From the NCBI GenBank assembly GCA_002719955.1, contig PBFW01000046.1, positions 27,002-91,001 on the forward strand: a stretch of 64,000 nt of DNA, in the 5' to 3' direction. Of this stretch, positions 16,792 to 26,675 are shown piece by piece. The stretch is from Deltaproteobacteria bacterium. Lineage in GTDB: Bacteria > Myxococcota_A > UBA9160 > UBA4427. The notes beneath the pieces are model-generated. The model made no database searches, was not told the origin of the DNA, and was given only the letters and a program-made list of their open reading frames with translations. Numbering within the stretch: position 1 is the stretch's first letter; every line of letters begins with the position of its first letter. The translations under genes and the position numbers were made by a program.

Positions 16792-18981
16792 TCAGGCCCG
16801 AGGGCTCGTTTTCTCGGCGGGCAGCCGAACGTGGAAGCGGGTGCCACCGAGAGTTCTCGAACCGTCGACGGAGGGCTCATCCAGGGTCTCGTGCCACATG
16901 CTGCCCCCGTGATCCTCGACGATGCCGTGGGCCACGGAGAGACCCAGTCCCGTTCGCCCCTCGCGCAGGCGCGTCGTGTAGAAGGGGTCGAAGATGTGCT
17001 CCGCGTGGGCCTCGGGGATGCCGGGTCCATCGTCCTCGATCGAGATCTCGACCGCTCCCTCGACCCACCGAGTGGAGACGTTCACCCTGGTCCCGGAGGG
17101 CTGAGATTCGACGGCGTTTCGAATCAGGTTGACGAAGACCTGTTCGATTTCGATCGGATTCATCAGGACGGTCTGGCCGGAGGCCTCTCGGGAGAGATCG
17201 ATTTCGACATGGGCCCCCCTTTCGTTGGCATAGCGAGCGGTCACGTCGATCGCCGTACGGAGCACACCGGTTAGATCGCTGGACCATTTCTCCGTCGCTT
17301 CCGAGCGAGCGAATTGCAGCACGCTGCGTACGACCTTTCCGCACCGAATGGCCTGGGTGCGGATTTCATCCAACGCGTCAGACCGGACCTGAGCGCCATT
17401 CTCCCCGGCCGCCGTCAAGATCGCGAAATCCACCGAGGCGAGGATCGCCCCGATCGGATTGTTGATCTGGTGAGCGATGCCGGTGCGAGTGTTCCGACCG
17501 ACGCCAATCTCTCGTGGTCGCGGAGACTCTGCTGGCTCATCTCGAGCTCACGTGTCCGCTCGGCGATCGCAGCGCCGAGGCGCTCATTTTCCCGTCGATG
17601 CTGGCTGCCGAGTTCTTTCTGGGCGGTGACGTCGGTGTAGGCGATCTGTCGCGCGGGGCGTCCCTCCCAGCTTGCGCGCGCCCAGCGCATCTGGATCCAA
17701 CGCCACTTGCCATCGCCGCCCAGGAAGCGCATTTCGCCCGAGCCATCGAGTTCGAAGTCCTCGAAGGCTTGACGAACCTGATCGCGGTCATCTCTGTGGA
17801 TGAAGGCCATGGTGTCGGCATCGCCGGATTTTCGGAGATTTTCCTGGGTCGTGCCGAAGAGTTGTGCCAAGGCCTCGTTGGTGTAGATGACGCGATCATC
17901 ACAGAAAACTGAGATGCCCTGGAGTGAGTACTCGATGAGGGCTTGATAGTTGGTCTCCGCTCGGGTGAGATCGGTGACATCTCGAAGCCGAACGATGATG
18001 CCCAGGACGGCGGGGTAGTCCAGGCGATTCGCGATCGTGATATCGAGCACGCGGCTTTCTGCTGGATCGCCGAGGCCCAGGCCGGGGCGCGTTCGGAGTT
18101 GAAGACGTGTAACTGCTTCGGGCTTCGAGAGGACTTCTTCCCACTGCTGGCGGGCTGTCAGAAAATCGTCCAGCTCCACGAACTCGTGCAACTGATGGCC
18201 GACCGCTTCGCCCGACCCGGTGGCGACGAGTCGCGTGGCTGCCGGGCTGGCGGGTTGGACGACGGCGTTGCGGTCCACGACGACCACACCTCCGTCGCGT
18301 GCTCGAGTAGGCTGTGATTGCGTTCGTCGCGCCCGCGGAGCTCAGCCTGTGCCCGGTCGGAGACTCTGATCGTGGTATGCCAGAATCTCTCGAGGGTCTG
18401 GGCGACCGCGCCCATGGCCACGATGCAGCCCGTCGCGACCAGGAAAATGAAGGTCGTGTTCGGGCCAACGAATATCGGTTCCTCTTCAGCCCCAACGGAG
18501 ATCCGGCCGAGGCCGAGCGCTGCGATGCAGAGCGCGACGCCGGAAAACAGGAGAGCGCCCGACCGTCCGCGAACGACCAGACCGGCCATTGGAAGAATGG
18601 GCAGGAGGAGGAGGGCCCCGAACGCCTGTCCCGCGCTCAGCCAGATGGCCAGGGCGGATGCGACGGCGATGACTCCGCAGGTGATCAGCCCAGGGAGCGA
18701 ATGGCTCGGGTTTGCCGAAGCGCGAAGGGCAGAATGACGATTGTGAACGCGACGAGCGTGGTGGTCAGGTTGATCGAAGCAGGCCAGTTCGAGCATTTCA
18801 GGCGCAGGACGGCGAGTGCGCCAGCACCCGTCGCCAGGCAGAGGAAGAGCCCGATTCGCGTCCCCGCGACCTCGTTCGCCCCTTCGCTGCGAAGCGCGTC
18901 GGATAGAAAAAAGGCGTCCGCTCGCCGCAGCGCACTGACGACCCCACTGTGCAAGGATCGTGAATCGTCGCTCGATACCAT
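16792..18981 (-). pseudogene. membrane PAS sensor histidine kinase broken by three frameshifts
   Basis: Read from 18981 downward: two or three membrane segments (TRIGLFLCLATGAGALAVL, LTTTLVAFTIVILPFAL), a shift near 18690 just after RQTRAIRSL, then more membrane sequence (GLITCGVIAVASALAIWL and on). A second shift occurs near 18297 (LLEHA, then DGGVVVVDRN). Two PAS domains follow (YQALIEYSLQGISVFCDD; GDGKWRWIQMRWARA), a third shift occurs near 17482 inside the H-box (ERLASVGTLA, then GIAHQINNP), and finally the ATPase domain (FVNLIRNAVES, DDGPGIP, GRTGLGLSV). Each step looks like a small deletion. The phospho-accepting His would be in GIAHQINNP. Without the shifts this would be one ~730-residue kinase. 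All domains are recognisable, so decay is recent, or the shifts are sequencing errors. Confidence 0.8.
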
Positions 18982-18983
18982 CG

Positions 18984-19577
18984 TCAGGTCCTTCTCACAC
19001 GGTCGAGCGAATCGCGTGAAAGCGGTTCCCCGGCCGCGGGCGTCGATTCCAGAATATCGATGCGGTGGGCGAATTCCTGGAGCTTGCGAGCCGTCATGGT
19101 CGAGGAGCGCAGAGCGAGCGAGGTCAGCATCAAGAGGGAGCCGCAGGCGAAGCTCGCGAAGCGGAGGACCGTCGACACGAGCGCTTCGACGGAAGGTCGA
19201 ACGGAGGAGGTGAAAGGGCCGGGTTCGGGCGATCCTGCCCGGTCCGTGGTTTCCTCCCTCTCATCGGGTGGGTAGCCGATCTGGGCGAGGGCGCGGTCGA
19301 TCAGACTCCGGGGCAGTGCTTCGATGGTCGCTACCCTGGAATCCGCCTCACGCAATGCCGCGGGAAGCGGACTGCGATCGACCAACGCCGACGCAGCGGA
19401 TTGGAAGACGCCCGGGGTGGCGACACCGGCGATCGCGAGACCGAGTGCGGCCGCGAAGATCACGTCGGAACCAATAGAGAGGGCCAGCCAGATTCGAAAA
19501 TAGAGGACATAGACCAGCGACAAGGTGGCGAGCCCGAGCAGCAAGATCTGCTGCCAGAAAGAGAGCTGGGTCGTCAA
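18984..19577 (-). CDS. membrane protein of unknown function
   Basis: A ~197-residue protein with two adjacent N-terminal membrane helices (QQILLLGLATLSLVYVLYF, IFAAALGLAIAGVATPG), a ~100-residue soluble part, and a third hydrophobic helix (FASFACGSLLMLTSLAL) before a short basic tail. The start is taken as a TTG preceded by GGGGGAG at 8 nt spacing; a GTG three codons upstream overlaps that ribosome site. The stop is 2 bases before the sensor-kinase remnant, so the two were probably one operon. No family is recognised; it may have been an accessory membrane subunit of the kinase. Confidence 0.6.
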   Translation of the reverse strand: MTTQLSFWQQILLLGLATLSLVYVLYFRIWLALSIGSDVIFAAALGLAIAGVATPGVFQSAASALVDRSPLPAALREADSRVATIEALPRSLIDRALAQIGYPPDEREETTDRAGSPEPGPFTSSVRPSVEALVSTVLRFASFACGSLLMLTSLALRSSTMTARKLQEFAHRIDILESTPAAGEPLSRDSLDRVRRT

Positions 19578-19724
19578 CGCATTCACTCCCCCGATAGGAC
19601 CCCGCCGACAGCTGGATATGGGAGAGGATGCCACGTTTCTACCCGGGCGGTCACCGGGTGTTCTTCCGTCGGATCGCGTCATGTCCTCGCCCGTGTGGGA
19701 TCGCTCATCCAGGAGGTCAGGAAA

Positions 19725-20528
19725 TTGCGGGACTCAGCCCATTCTCAGCGCATCGAGGAACTCTTCGGGATCGTCGAATGGCGCCGGGCGACCGGCTTGC
19801 TGCACGTCGCCGCGATCGCTGGATCGCCGCCTCGAGCGATCGCCATCGGCCCGGACGCACCGGCGAGCCCGACGGATCGCTTCGTGCTCGGATTCGCTCG
19901 GGCGCGCGCGGATGCAATCGTGACGACGGGGGCGATTCTGCGCGCAGAGCCGGATCTCGTTCATTGCTATGCGGAGGAGGTCGAGGAGAACGCGACCTTC
20001 GCTCGCTGGCGGAGTCGTGTGCTCGGAAAGAGTGGGCCCCCCGCTCTGATCGTGCTGTCCGCGAGTGGGGCTTTCGCGACCGATCATCCGGCGCTCGCGG
20101 CGGTGGAGGATATCATCGTCTGGACGACGTCGGAAGGTCGGGCGCGTCTGGCGGAGGGGGGCGCGACCGCGCTCTTGATCGAGGCATCCGCCGCGTGCGG
20201 CGAATGCCTTCGTACGAGTGTGCACGCCGCGATCGAGCGAGTGCGGTCGTGCCTGAACGCAGGAACGATCCTGATCGAAGCGGGCCCGACGATTTCGAGC
20301 ACGCTCTACCCCGATCCGCGGGGTGATGATTCCCATCGGGTCGCAGCCCGCTGGATCGACGAACTCCTGCTCTCGCGCTTCGAGGCCGAACTCGAGCCAC
20401 GCGCGAGCGGGCCGGTGTTCGTGCCGAAGGTGCGGGTCACGGCTCGCTTCGGAGGCGCTCTCTCCGCCACGCGGATCGATGAAGCGAGTGGTCCATGGTC
20501 CTTCGAGCGCTATCGCGTGGAGTCCTAG
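19725..20528 (+). CDS. RibD C-terminal/dihydrofolate reductase-like protein
   Basis: A 267-residue protein with the plan of RibD C-terminal reductases. It has an early strand GLLHVAAIAG, the segment SPTDRFVLGFARARADAIVTTGAILRAEPD (compare the RibD ADAVLVGAGTVRADNP block; the first 20 residues are cut here as SPTDRFVLGFARARADAIV), and a late ILIEAGPTISSTL like the family GGPTLN. The catalytic reductase pocket is plausible but the nucleotide site is diverged. The start is taken as a TTG 8 nt after AGGAGG (19711-19716); earlier GTG codons lack a ribosome site. Members reduce pyrimidine or pterin intermediates, but no riboflavin gene is nearby. Confidence 0.6.
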   Translation: MRDSAHSQRIEELFGIVEWRRATGLLHVAAIAGSPPRAIAIGPDAPASPTDRFVLGFARARADAIVTTGAILRAEPDLVHCYAEEVEENATFARWRSRVLGKSGPPALIVLSASGAFATDHPALAAVEDIIVWTTSEGRARLAEGGATALLIEASAACGECLRTSVHAAIERVRSCLNAGTILIEAGPTISSTLYPDPRGDDSHRVAARWIDELLLSRFEAELEPRASGPVFVPKVRVTARFGGALSATRIDEASGPWSFERYRVES

Positions 20529-21202
20529 CCCTGGTCATTTCTCCGAATCATCGGCCAGAGCATGGGACCGCCGGGAACCTGCAATTCCTCGATGACCTCG
20601 AATCCGTGTTTGTTGTAGAAGGAAATATTCTCCCGCTTCGATGACTCGAGATAGGCCGGCATGGACTCCTTGTCGCAGCGATCGAGGACGGGTTGGATCA
20701 GCGCTGAGCCGATCCCCTGGCCTTGGGATGGAGGATCGGTGCCGAGCACCGCCAGATAGTAATGGGGTTCGAGCAGATGATGTTGACTCATGAAGTCGCC
20801 GAGTCGGATCGCGCGCCGAAGGCCGCCACGGATCAGCCAGACCATCCGCAAGCCCAGACCGACCTGCCGAAGAAATCCATGCGGCTGAGGGGAGGGCCGC
20901 TGCCAGATTGCGGCCCCCGCGATCGTGTCATCGGTCAACACGAGGGCTTCCGCCCCGAACGCATCGATCGCCAACCCGGTGAATCCAGCGAAGCCGATCA
21001 ATCGTTTGCGCTCGTCGGGAAAGAGGAACGTGGCGACCGGGTCGTCGAAGAAGGCTCGGCCGAGGACTTCGAGGACGCGTTTGCGCTCTCCCGGCCCGGG
21101 TTCGCAAACCCGCGGCCGAGCGGGCCCGAAATCGAGCGCTTCCTGTTGCTCGAGCAGGGGCTTCGCTTCGGCGTCTTTCGCTTGCATTTTCGTGCGCCCC
21201 AT
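20525..21202 (-). CDS. GNAT family N-acetyltransferase
   Basis: A 225-residue GNAT acetyltransferase. The acetyl-CoA binding region is LAVLGTDPPSQGQGIGSAL (with the Q/R-x-x-G-x-G/A pyrophosphate loop), followed by PAYLESSKRENISFYNKHGF, which is typical of GNAT enzymes. The first half contains LGRAFFDDPVATFLFPDERK, a segment common in small-molecule GNATs. The acceptor substrate is unknown. Its ATG overlaps the TGA of the upstream rRNA methyltransferase gene by one base (TGATG), so translation is coupled. The stop overlaps the convergent RibD-like gene by a few bases. Confidence 0.8.
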   Translation of the reverse strand: MGRTKMQAKDAEAKPLLEQQEALDFGPARPRVCEPGPGERKRVLEVLGRAFFDDPVATFLFPDERKRLIGFAGFTGLAIDAFGAEALVLTDDTIAGAAIWQRPSPQPHGFLRQVGLGLRMVWLIRGGLRRAIRLGDFMSQHHLLEPHYYLAVLGTDPPSQGQGIGSALIQPVLDRCDKESMPAYLESSKRENISFYNKHGFEVIEELQVPGGPMLWPMIRRNDQG

Positions 21203-22401
21203 CAGCTCGATCGATCGTTGTGCGGCGATTCCGATTCCGTTCTCGGAGCCGCCGCAAAGTGTTCCCCATCCCGGTCCATCCAGGCAAGGGTCTCGACGTG
21301 CTGGGTAAAGGGGAAGAAATCGAACGCCTCGATCCCGGAAAGTCGCAATCCGCCGCGGTGCTGAAGCACTTCGAGTTCTTTGCAGAGGGCGGGCAGACCA
21401 CAGGCGAGATAGATGAGGCGCCGCGGCGGCGCCGCGACCAATGCATCGAGCAGGGGCGCATCGAGGCCCTTGCGCGGCGGGTCGACGATGACGAGATCTG
21501 CGTCCGCGAGTCCCTCGAGACGGTCGCCCGCGTCGCCGCGAAGGATTCGTGCCCGATTCCGTTCTGCGGTGGGTCGCTCGGCCAGTCCCCGTTCGAGGCC
21601 TTCGAGGCCCTGGGGACTGCGCTCGTTGAAGCGGATCTCGGACGAGCGGGCGAGCAGTCCCAGGCCGATCGCGCCCACGCCGCAATAATATTCGGTGATC
21701 CGCGAGCGATCCGGGATCAGTGAGCCGATTCGGTCGACGGCGTGTTCGAAGAGCGGAAGATGATTCTGTCCGAAAGCGGCGGGGGGGAAGAAAATGTCGA
21801 CGCCCGCGATCGATTCTCGAGTGGAGGGCTCTCCCGTGAGCGCGATCGTGGTCGGGCCGAGGATCGTGTTCGAGCGTTCGGGTTGCGCGTTGAAGAAGAG
21901 TCCCTGGAGCCGACCGCCGAGGCGTCGGTCAAGTACCTTCGGCAGCATCCCGAGGATTTCCGGCTCCGTACCGTTGCCGACGAGCACGACCTGGATCCGC
22001 TCGCTGCTTCGTTCGACGACGAGTTGGACATAACGAAGGGCGCCTCGGTGGGGCCGGTCGGCGTAGGGCGCGACGCCCGTCTCGCGGATGGCCTGCTTGA
22101 GTTCGCGCACCCCTTCGTTGATCAGCGGGTGGTGGACGGCGCAACTCGGCGTGTCGACGATGCGATGGCTGCCCGATTGGAAGAGCCCGATCTTGGGACT
22201 GCGTGCGCGGCCGCGAATGGCTAGCCGTGCGCGATGGCGATGAGCTAGGCCGGGGGCACGATGGATCGGCGGGCGAGGGAGTCCGGCGTTCTCAGCCAGA
22301 GTATCGAGCGATCGCTGGGCCTCCACGGGGAGGTCGGACTCGCCGAAGCGCGGGCAGCCGGGGCAGGGCGGGCGGTGGGGACAATCGTCTCGGGTCGACA
22401 C
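21202..22401 (-). CDS. TrmA/RlmCD-family RNA (uracil-5-)-methyltransferase
   Basis: A 399-residue RNA m5U methyltransferase. N-terminal cysteines (CPHRPPCPGC, plus CAVHH further on) fit the [4Fe-4S] cluster of the RumA type. The SAM site is ITEYYCGVGAIGLGLL and the catalytic motif IV is IVDPPRKGLDAPLL. The nucleophilic cysteine lies in YLACGLPALCKELEVL, and the family-typical end FDFFPFTQHVETLAWM is present. These enzymes methylate C5 of specific uridines in 23S rRNA (RlmC/RlmD) or tRNA (TrmA). The Fe-S cluster favours the rRNA branch, but the exact site cannot be assigned. It is divergent from the YgiQ gene with an 80-base spacer. Confidence 0.82.
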   Translation of the reverse strand: MSTRDDCPHRPPCPGCPRFGESDLPVEAQRSLDTLAENAGLPRPPIHRAPGLAHRHRARLAIRGRARSPKIGLFQSGSHRIVDTPSCAVHHPLINEGVRELKQAIRETGVAPYADRPHRGALRYVQLVVERSSERIQVVLVGNGTEPEILGMLPKVLDRRLGGRLQGLFFNAQPERSNTILGPTTIALTGEPSTRESIAGVDIFFPPAAFGQNHLPLFEHAVDRIGSLIPDRSRITEYYCGVGAIGLGLLARSSEIRFNERSPQGLEGLERGLAERPTAERNRARILRGDAGDRLEGLADADLVIVDPPRKGLDAPLLDALVAAPPRRLIYLACGLPALCKELEVLQHRGGLRLSGIEAFDFFPFTQHVETLAWMDRDGEHFAAAPRTESESPHNDRSS

Positions 22402-22480
22402 GCGGCCGACTCTACCGCGCAGACCGTCGTTTTACCGCGCTCGAGAGTCGGCGCCGAGGACGTACTGCTACCGTGGGCGG

Positions 22481-24424
22481 ATGGGACGCACCGGGAGACA
22501 GAGAGCTGCGCCTTCGGTGGGGCGAGAAGCGTTCCTGGCGACGACACCCGAAGATGTCGACGCGCGGGGTTGGGATCGGGTCGACGTACTCTTCGTGACG
22601 GGTGATGCCTACGTCGATCACCCCTCCTTTGCGATGGCGATTCTCGGGCGATGGCTCGAGGCAAACGGATTCCGGGTCGCCATCCTCGCCCAGCCGGATT
22701 GGCGAAGCGCGGACGCCTGGCGGCGCTTCGCTGCGCCGCGTCTTTTCTGCGCCGTTAGCGCCGGCAATATGGACTCGATGATCAATCACTACACGGCGAA
22801 CAAGAAGCGTCGCAACTCCGACGCCTATTCGCCGGGTGGACGGATCGGATTGAGGCCCGATCGGCCGACCTCGGTCTATGCCCAGCGCTGTCGTGAAGCG
22901 TTCAAGGGTGTGCCCGTGGTCAGCGGTGGTGTCGAGGCCTCGCTTCGGAGAATCGCGCATTACGATTATTGGAGCGATCGCGTCTGGCCTTCGAATCTGG
23001 TGACTTCGAAGGCCGACCTGCTCGGCTATGGGATGGGCGAAGCGACGCTGCTCGAGATCGCCCGCCGACTCGACGCGGGCGATGGCCTCGGATCCCTTCG
23101 GGATCTTTCCGGGGTCGCGTATCTGCTGGGGAAGAACGAGTCGCTCCCCTCTTTCCCCGGTGGTCTCGCCGCCGGGGTTGCAGCGGAGACGATCGAATTG
23201 CCTTCCTTCGAAGTCGTGCGCGACGATCGTCGCGCCTTCTCCGCGATGACCCGAAGGCTTCATCTCGAGACGAATCCCGGAAACGCGCGTCGACTCGTGC
23301 AGCGACACGGCGATCGCTTGCTCGTGATCAATCCGCCGCGCGAGCCCCTCGACCAAGCGACCCTGGATCGACTCCACGAACTTCCCTACACGCGCCGCCC
23401 GCATCCAGACGACGGCGAATCGCCGCCGGCGTGGGAGACGATCAAGGACTCCGTTCAGATCATGCGCGGCTGCTTCGGGGGGTGCACCTTCTGTTCGATC
23501 ACGATGCATCAAGGGCGCGTGATCCAGAGCCGGAGTCCCGGTTCGATCCTGGGAGAGGTCCAGTCGATGGCCTCGGCCGTGGATTTCAAGGGCTCGATCA
23601 GCGATCTCGGCGGCCCGACCGCGAATATGTATCGCATGCGTTGTACGAGACCCGAAGTCGAAGGTGTCTGTCGCCGTCTCTCCTGCGTTCATCCCAAGAT
23701 TTGCAGATTGCTCGATACAGACCACGCTCCGACCCTCGAGCTGATGCGCCGGGCGCGTCAGATCGCCGGCGTGAAACGCGTCCATATCGCTTCCGGGATT
23801 CGCATGGATCTCGCCGCCGAGGAACCCGAGTATCTCGAGGAACTCGCGGCGCACCACGTCGGGGGCCATCTCAAGGTCGCCCCGGAGCATGCGAGTGATC
23901 GTGTGCTCGGTCTGATGAAGAAACCGGCCGTCGGGAGCTTCGAGATCTTCGCGGAGCGCTTTGCGGCCGCGTCCAGGCGTGCGGGCAAGGAGCAATACCT
24001 CGTTCCCTATTTCATCGCGAGCCACCCCGGATCGGGCGTCGCGGAGATGATCGAACTCGCGGTGTTGCTGAAGGCGCGCGGTGATCGCCCACGACAAGTC
24101 CAGGATTTCATTCCGGCGCCGATGGATATCTCGACCTCGATGTATTGGACGGGACTCGATCCCATGACCCAGAAGCCGGTCGAGTCCGCCAAGGGCGCCC
24201 GGGACCGGAACGTCCAGCGTGCACTCCTGCAATTCTTCATGCCCGAGAACTGGTCGACCGTTCGCGATGCCCTGCGGCGGGCGGGTCGTGAGGATCTGAT
24301 CGGGGAGGGGCCCGACTGCCTGATTTCGTCTCGTCCTCCGCGTGGGGGGGATCGGGGCGGCTCGCGGCGGCCAGGCGAGCGGGGGGGGGCCGCCGGGGGA
24401 TTTCGGCGCCCCTCGCGGGATTGA
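22481..24424 (+). CDS. ygiQ: YgiQ-family radical SAM protein
   Basis: A 647-residue radical SAM enzyme of the YgiQ family. The N-terminal half has the family opening VDVLFVTGDAYVDHPSFAMA and NMDSMINHYTANKKRRNSDA. The radical SAM cysteine motif is MRGCFGGCTFCSITMHQGR (C-x3-C-x2-C). Further motifs DLGGPTANMYRMRC and KVAPEHASDRVLGLMKKP are conserved in the family, and the C-terminus ends in a Gly/Arg-rich low-complexity tail (residues ~615-647). The length matches the usual 620-750. It should bind a 4Fe-4S cluster and make a 5'-deoxyadenosyl radical; the substrate of YgiQ proteins is not known. Confidence 0.92.
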   Translation: MGRTGRQRAAPSVGREAFLATTPEDVDARGWDRVDVLFVTGDAYVDHPSFAMAILGRWLEANGFRVAILAQPDWRSADAWRRFAAPRLFCAVSAGNMDSMINHYTANKKRRNSDAYSPGGRIGLRPDRPTSVYAQRCREAFKGVPVVSGGVEASLRRIAHYDYWSDRVWPSNLVTSKADLLGYGMGEATLLEIARRLDAGDGLGSLRDLSGVAYLLGKNESLPSFPGGLAAGVAAETIELPSFEVVRDDRRAFSAMTRRLHLETNPGNARRLVQRHGDRLLVINPPREPLDQATLDRLHELPYTRRPHPDDGESPPAWETIKDSVQIMRGCFGGCTFCSITMHQGRVIQSRSPGSILGEVQSMASAVDFKGSISDLGGPTANMYRMRCTRPEVEGVCRRLSCVHPKICRLLDTDHAPTLELMRRARQIAGVKRVHIASGIRMDLAAEEPEYLEELAAHHVGGHLKVAPEHASDRVLGLMKKPAVGSFEIFAERFAAASRRAGKEQYLVPYFIASHPGSGVAEMIELAVLLKARGDRPRQVQDFIPAPMDISTSMYWTGLDPMTQKPVESAKGARDRNVQRALLQFFMPENWSTVRDALRRAGREDLIGEGPDCLISSRPPRGGDRGGSRRPGERGGAAGGFRRPSRD

Positions 24425-24626
24425 GGTCGGGGGCGCGGAAACGGGCCGGGCGGAGGCCGCTCGGAAGATCGCGGCTCCTGAAGGGACGTCTCGCGGAAGC
24501 TCGCCGACGCGGGCCCCGTGCCGGCTGGCCCGCCTTTTCCGGAGGCCTGCAGAGCTCCGAAAACGACCGGGGTCGGTGCTGCCGAACGCTAGATTATCCG
24601 CGTCGAACTGAATCGGGACGATCGCC

Positions 24627-26204
24627 TTGACCGCCCTCTCCGATCCGCCTTCACCCCGCCTTTCCCGCTCTGAGCTTTCGACGGAAGCGGTCGCCCGGGC
24701 CGCCGAGCCGTTCGGGTCCGAAGCCTGTTATCGGGCGCTGCAGAGCCGGGACGCGCGCTTCGATGGGCGCTTCTTCGTCGGCGTGACCTCGACGGGCATC
24801 TTCTGTCGACCGATCTGTCCGGCGCCGACGCCGAAGGCTCGGAATTGCACGTTTTGGCGCAGCGCCGCCGCCGCCCAGGAAGCGGGTTTTCGACCCTGTC
24901 TGCGTTGTCGGCCAGAGGCTGCGCCCGGAACGTCGGCGTGGTCCGGGACGGCGGCAAGCGCGTCTCGGGCGCTGCGCCTGATCGAGGCGGGGGCGCTCGA
25001 TCAGGCGGGCTCCGTCGATGCGCTGGCCGAACGGCTCGGGATCGGTCCTCGTCATCTCCGGCGTCTTTTCGAACGACATTTGGGGACGCCGCCGCGTGCG
25101 GTCGCGAGGATGCGGCGGGTGTTCTTCGCCAAACAACTGATCGACGAGACGTCACTGCCCATGACGGAGGTGGCGATCTCGGCGGGCTTCGCGAGTCAGC
25201 GCCGCTTCAACGCCTGCATTCGCGAGGTCTACGGCCGGCCGCCGAGCGAGCTTCGCCGTTCACGGGGTGGGCGCGCAAGAGAACCTTCGAAAGCGCGCAT
25301 GGTCTCCGCGGGCGCCTCCCGCGAGATCGAAATCACGCTTCCCTATCGCCCGCCCTTCGCCTGGCGGGCCCTGCTCGGTTTTCTGGGGGAGCGTGCGATT
25401 CCGGGTGTCGAGTTCGTCGAGGGCCCTGTCTACGCGCGCACGTTTCGCTCTGCTGGCGGGGTCGGTTGGCTCGATGCGGTGCCCGATTCGGCCGGGAATC
25501 GGTTGCGAGTGGGGGTGCGGCTCTCCTCGATCGAGGGGTTGATCGGCGTGCGCGGCGGTCTGCGCCGGCTATTCGATGTGGATGCGGACGCCGAGGCGAT
25601 CGACGCCGTCATGGAGCGATCGGTGCGGCTCGCCGCGCACGTCGCAGCGCTTCCCGGCGTGCGGGTCCCCGGCGCCTTCGATGGTTTCGAGACCGCGGTT
25701 CGCGCGATCCTTGGACAGCAGATCAGCGTGAGAGCGGCGACCACGTTGGCGGGCCGGATCGTCGACCGCTGGGGCACGGCGATGCCCGCAGGGCTCGAAG
25801 CCCCCGCGCGACTCGCACACGTCTTCCCCACCGCCGCCGTGCTCGTCAGGGCTCCCCTCGAAGAGGTCGGGCTGACGCGCGCGCGGGCGCGGACGATTCG
25901 TGGGTTGGCCGGGGCCGTTCTCGCGGATTCGAGTCTGCTCGAGCCGGGTGCGGGACTCGAGGCGGAGGCGACTCGCTGGGAGGCGCTTGCGGGGATCGGG
26001 CCGTGGACCGCGCAATACGTGGCGATGAGGGTCCTGGGGGAGCCCGACGCCTTGCCGATCGGAGATCTGGGACTCCGGAAGGCGATCACAAAAAGCTATA
26101 ATAAACCGAGGCCTGCTCGAGATGTCGAGAGAGCACTCGAAGATTGCCGGCCCTACCGAGCCTATGCCGCGATGCGGCTCTGGACGCTTCAGGGCGATCC
26201 CTGA
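24627..26204 (+). CDS. Ada-AlkA fusion DNA repair protein
   Basis: A 525-residue fusion for alkylation repair. Residues ~33-95 form the Ada methyl-phosphotriester zinc domain (CYRALQSRDARFDGRFFVGV, FCRPICPAPTPKARNC, and CLRCRPE carrying the last two zinc cysteines). An AraC-type HTH follows (VDALAERLGIGPRHLRRLFE; MTEVAISAGFASQRRFNACI). From ~residue 230 there is an AlkA N-terminal domain (EITLPYRPPFAWRALLGFLG), then the HhH glycosylase domain with AILGQQISVRAATTLAGRIV and LAGIGPWTAQYVAMR followed by the catalytic Asp in GEPDALPIGDLGL. It would sense DNA methylation through the zinc-bound Cys, switch on transcription and excise alkylated bases. The start is a TTG; no other start covers the zinc domain. 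Confidence 0.9.
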   Translation: MTALSDPPSPRLSRSELSTEAVARAAEPFGSEACYRALQSRDARFDGRFFVGVTSTGIFCRPICPAPTPKARNCTFWRSAAAAQEAGFRPCLRCRPEAAPGTSAWSGTAASASRALRLIEAGALDQAGSVDALAERLGIGPRHLRRLFERHLGTPPRAVARMRRVFFAKQLIDETSLPMTEVAISAGFASQRRFNACIREVYGRPPSELRRSRGGRAREPSKARMVSAGASREIEITLPYRPPFAWRALLGFLGERAIPGVEFVEGPVYARTFRSAGGVGWLDAVPDSAGNRLRVGVRLSSIEGLIGVRGGLRRLFDVDADAEAIDAVMERSVRLAAHVAALPGVRVPGAFDGFETAVRAILGQQISVRAATTLAGRIVDRWGTAMPAGLEAPARLAHVFPTAAVLVRAPLEEVGLTRARARTIRGLAGAVLADSSLLEPGAGLEAEATRWEALAGIGPWTAQYVAMRVLGEPDALPIGDLGLRKAITKSYNKPRPARDVERALEDCRPYRAYAAMRLWTLQGDP

Positions 26205-26262
26205 GGCGGCCGGGCGGGCTGACGCCCGACGCTCTGGTGCTGCGCGCCGCGCGCATCGGCGA

Positions 26263-26553
26263 TCAGTTCGTTTCGGATTGCTGCGCGATCTCCTGGCGCA
26301 CGATCGAGACGTGCACGATTCCGAAAAGGAAGGTCTGCCAGATCTCCCCGGGCAGGGGGCGAGGACTCTTCTTGAGCACGCCGAGGAAGGCGATGCATTC
26401 GACCGTGTGGACGGCGGCGAGGGCGCCGAAGAGCATTCGACCGAAGCCGGCGAGCTCGTGGGCGTCCAGGGGCGGGAAGAAACAGGCCGTGGCGAGCAGC
26501 CAGGTCGCGCCGATGACGGCCTTTCCGATCGGGTAGATGCCGTTCTCTGCCAT
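26263..26553 (-). CDS. DUF1145-like small membrane protein
   Basis: A 96-residue integral membrane protein with three hydrophobic segments (IGKAVIGATWLLATACFF, GRMLFGALAAVHTVECIAFL, WQTFLFGIVHVSIV). The arrangement GK...P...H-x-E near the second helix is like DUF1145 proteins, which are of unknown function. The start was set at the ATG of MAENGIYPIG because GGAG lies 9 nt upstream; two upstream in-frame ATGs are possible. Confidence 0.6.
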   Translation of the reverse strand: MAENGIYPIGKAVIGATWLLATACFFPPLDAHELAGFGRMLFGALAAVHTVECIAFLGVLKKSPRPLPGEIWQTFLFGIVHVSIVRQEIAQQSETN

Positions 26554-26675
26554 GCGCCGATTCTCCATTCGCTCTCGATGGGAGTCGGCATGATAGCCTT
26601 CGGCGCTCACCGGCAAGCGCATTGCGGGAATGCGGTTCTGTCGGGTCGAGCGTTGCCGGAGGGGAGTACGCGCAT

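Noticed and set aside
22412..24232. A 606-codon open frame antisense to ygiQ
   Set aside because: YgiQ motifs, including the radical SAM cysteines, are on the plus strand; the antisense frame has no family features.
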